This document shows, in pieces, positions 63,004 through 64,000 of a stretch of DNA of 64,000 nt. The DNA lies in the NCBI GenBank assembly GCA_035041965.1, contig JAPYMA010000057.1, forward strand, positions 1 through 64,000, read 5' to 3'. The first letter of the stretch is position 1. Every line of letters begins with the position of its first letter. The translations under genes and the position numbers were made by a program. The notes under the pieces were generated by a model. The model saw nothing but the letters and a program-made list of their open reading frames with translations. It did not search any database and was not told where the DNA came from. The DNA comes from Anisakis pegreffii (taxonomy: Eukaryota > Nematoda > Chromadorea > Rhabditida > Anisakidae).

Positions 63004-64000
63004 CCTTAAACATCAACGAACGCACTCATTCTTGATGTCATCATGTTGATCAAAGAGACGACATACGCATAAACAACTCAAAATTCCTCTATACCTATTT
63101 TTATGTGTCTTATAATTGCTTAAATTATTACTTCATTCATCATCTGAATTATACATCTTTTATTTCTCACTGCGTAATTTTTCAAATCGAGTAAACTTTC
63201 TTTAAGAAATGATGTTCAGTGTAAAAGAATTTGCATGAGTTGCTTTTCGTATATTTATGTTCCAATTTAGACGCTAATCTTTTGTAACGGAATTTGCTTT
63301 CATTTGAGTTTTTCGAATGTCGGCAGTTCAAGAAATTGGTTTGTCACATTTCTCAACTGCTGAGTAAATCTTGAATGTCGCTAAGTAAATAACGTTTTCT
63401 CGTGTTATTCCGATTTTGATTCTGCTCTATTCCGGAAGTAATAGAATTTAGGTTTATGTTACATGATTTTGTTTAAAAAAAAAAGAATTCAGCGTTCCTC
63501 TGTAAGCGTTATGGGAGATTATTTTATATTAATAGTGTTTGGAATTTGCATTAAACGCAAAAATTTGAACGAACTAAAAGTAAACCGAAAGTATTTCAAA
63601 AGAAAGCAGAATGGTTCCGTTCAATTTTGTAAAAGCGTTTGGTTGGTTGTTTGTTGAATTATTTCCGATTAGTTAATGTCAATCCGCTTCGATAATATCA
63701 GTGTTTATGCTCGCATTGTTATCGTTATTGTTGTTGTTTTCTTCGTTTGAAGAATGGTCTCAGTTACACATTTTGATTCACTGTTTTGTATGTTTTCAAT
63801 AAAACGTTTTTTTCCATACGGTCTTTGTTAATTTTTAGTTTTGTCTGAATGTGTTCCATCTAGCACGTGACAGTTTGCAGTATTTGAGTCATTTTTCTGG
63901 TTAGAAAGTGGATATTCGCATGTTTTCGTTCGTGCCATGTCGGTCATGTTTTCTCTAGCAATCGTCTTCAGTCACACGTCTGTTTTATCAAAATTCCAAA
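63004..64000. other. 3' flank of SmF
   Basis: No further gene is seen. An AATAAA at 63798-63803 is the clearest poly(A) signal but lies 795 nt beyond the SmF stop, so it may belong to another transcript. A 64-codon open frame at 63463 is Lys/Arg-rich low-complexity sequence. Confidence 0.4.

Overview
The window is eukaryotic nuclear DNA, almost certainly from a nematode. It is AT-rich. Genes are split by short introns with GT..AG ends and TTTCAG-type acceptors. Several start codons lie only 13-60 nt after such an acceptor, as expected for spliced-leader trans-splicing. The gene set also fits: SmF, mitochondrial EF-G, E2F and a divergent GSK3-type kinase of the sort expanded in nematodes. I cannot name the species.

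Layout, left to right. 376-1179 (+): possible 3' end of an unknown gene. 1269-1870: two copies of a 303-bp repeat. 2290-4440: tandem array of a ~278-bp unit carrying tRNA-like A and B boxes. 6998-10694 (+): complete 11-exon GSK3-like kinase gene. 11.6-14.0 kb: GC-rich inverted repeats flanking a 239-bp tandem repeat and exon-like debris. 14-25.2 kb: gene-poor, with a perfect 25-bp hairpin, a (TG)n tract and a short interspersed element. 32508-25772 (-): an E2F transcription factor gene, rebuilt exon by exon, with an alternative first coding exon in its largest intron. 37470-38063 (-): possible exons of an unknown gene. 38764-45292 (+): mitochondrial elongation factor G in 19 exons. 46613-47752 (+): intronless RING1-Rcat (RBR-like) membrane ubiquitin ligase with no IBR domain. 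50816-49866 (-): small unknown single-pass membrane glycoprotein. 52200-51600 (-): decayed non-LTR reverse transcriptase. 53762-56728 (+): NADAR-domain protein in 7 exons. 59898-59209 (-): possible small signal-anchored protein. 60.1-60.9 kb: recently duplicated repeat of the same family as the 12-kb array. 61438-61683 (+): possible small gene. 62152-63003 (+): SmF.

The genes are functionally unrelated housekeeping and regulatory genes, as is usual in an animal genome; I see no dedicated pathway cluster. Exon coordinates were derived by hand, matching reading frame, intron phase and splice-site sequence; all introns of the five main genes agree in phase. The least ordinary items are the tRNA-like tandem array, the IBR-less RBR protein, the kinase with a degenerate glycine loop, the alternative E2F start and three long hairpins.
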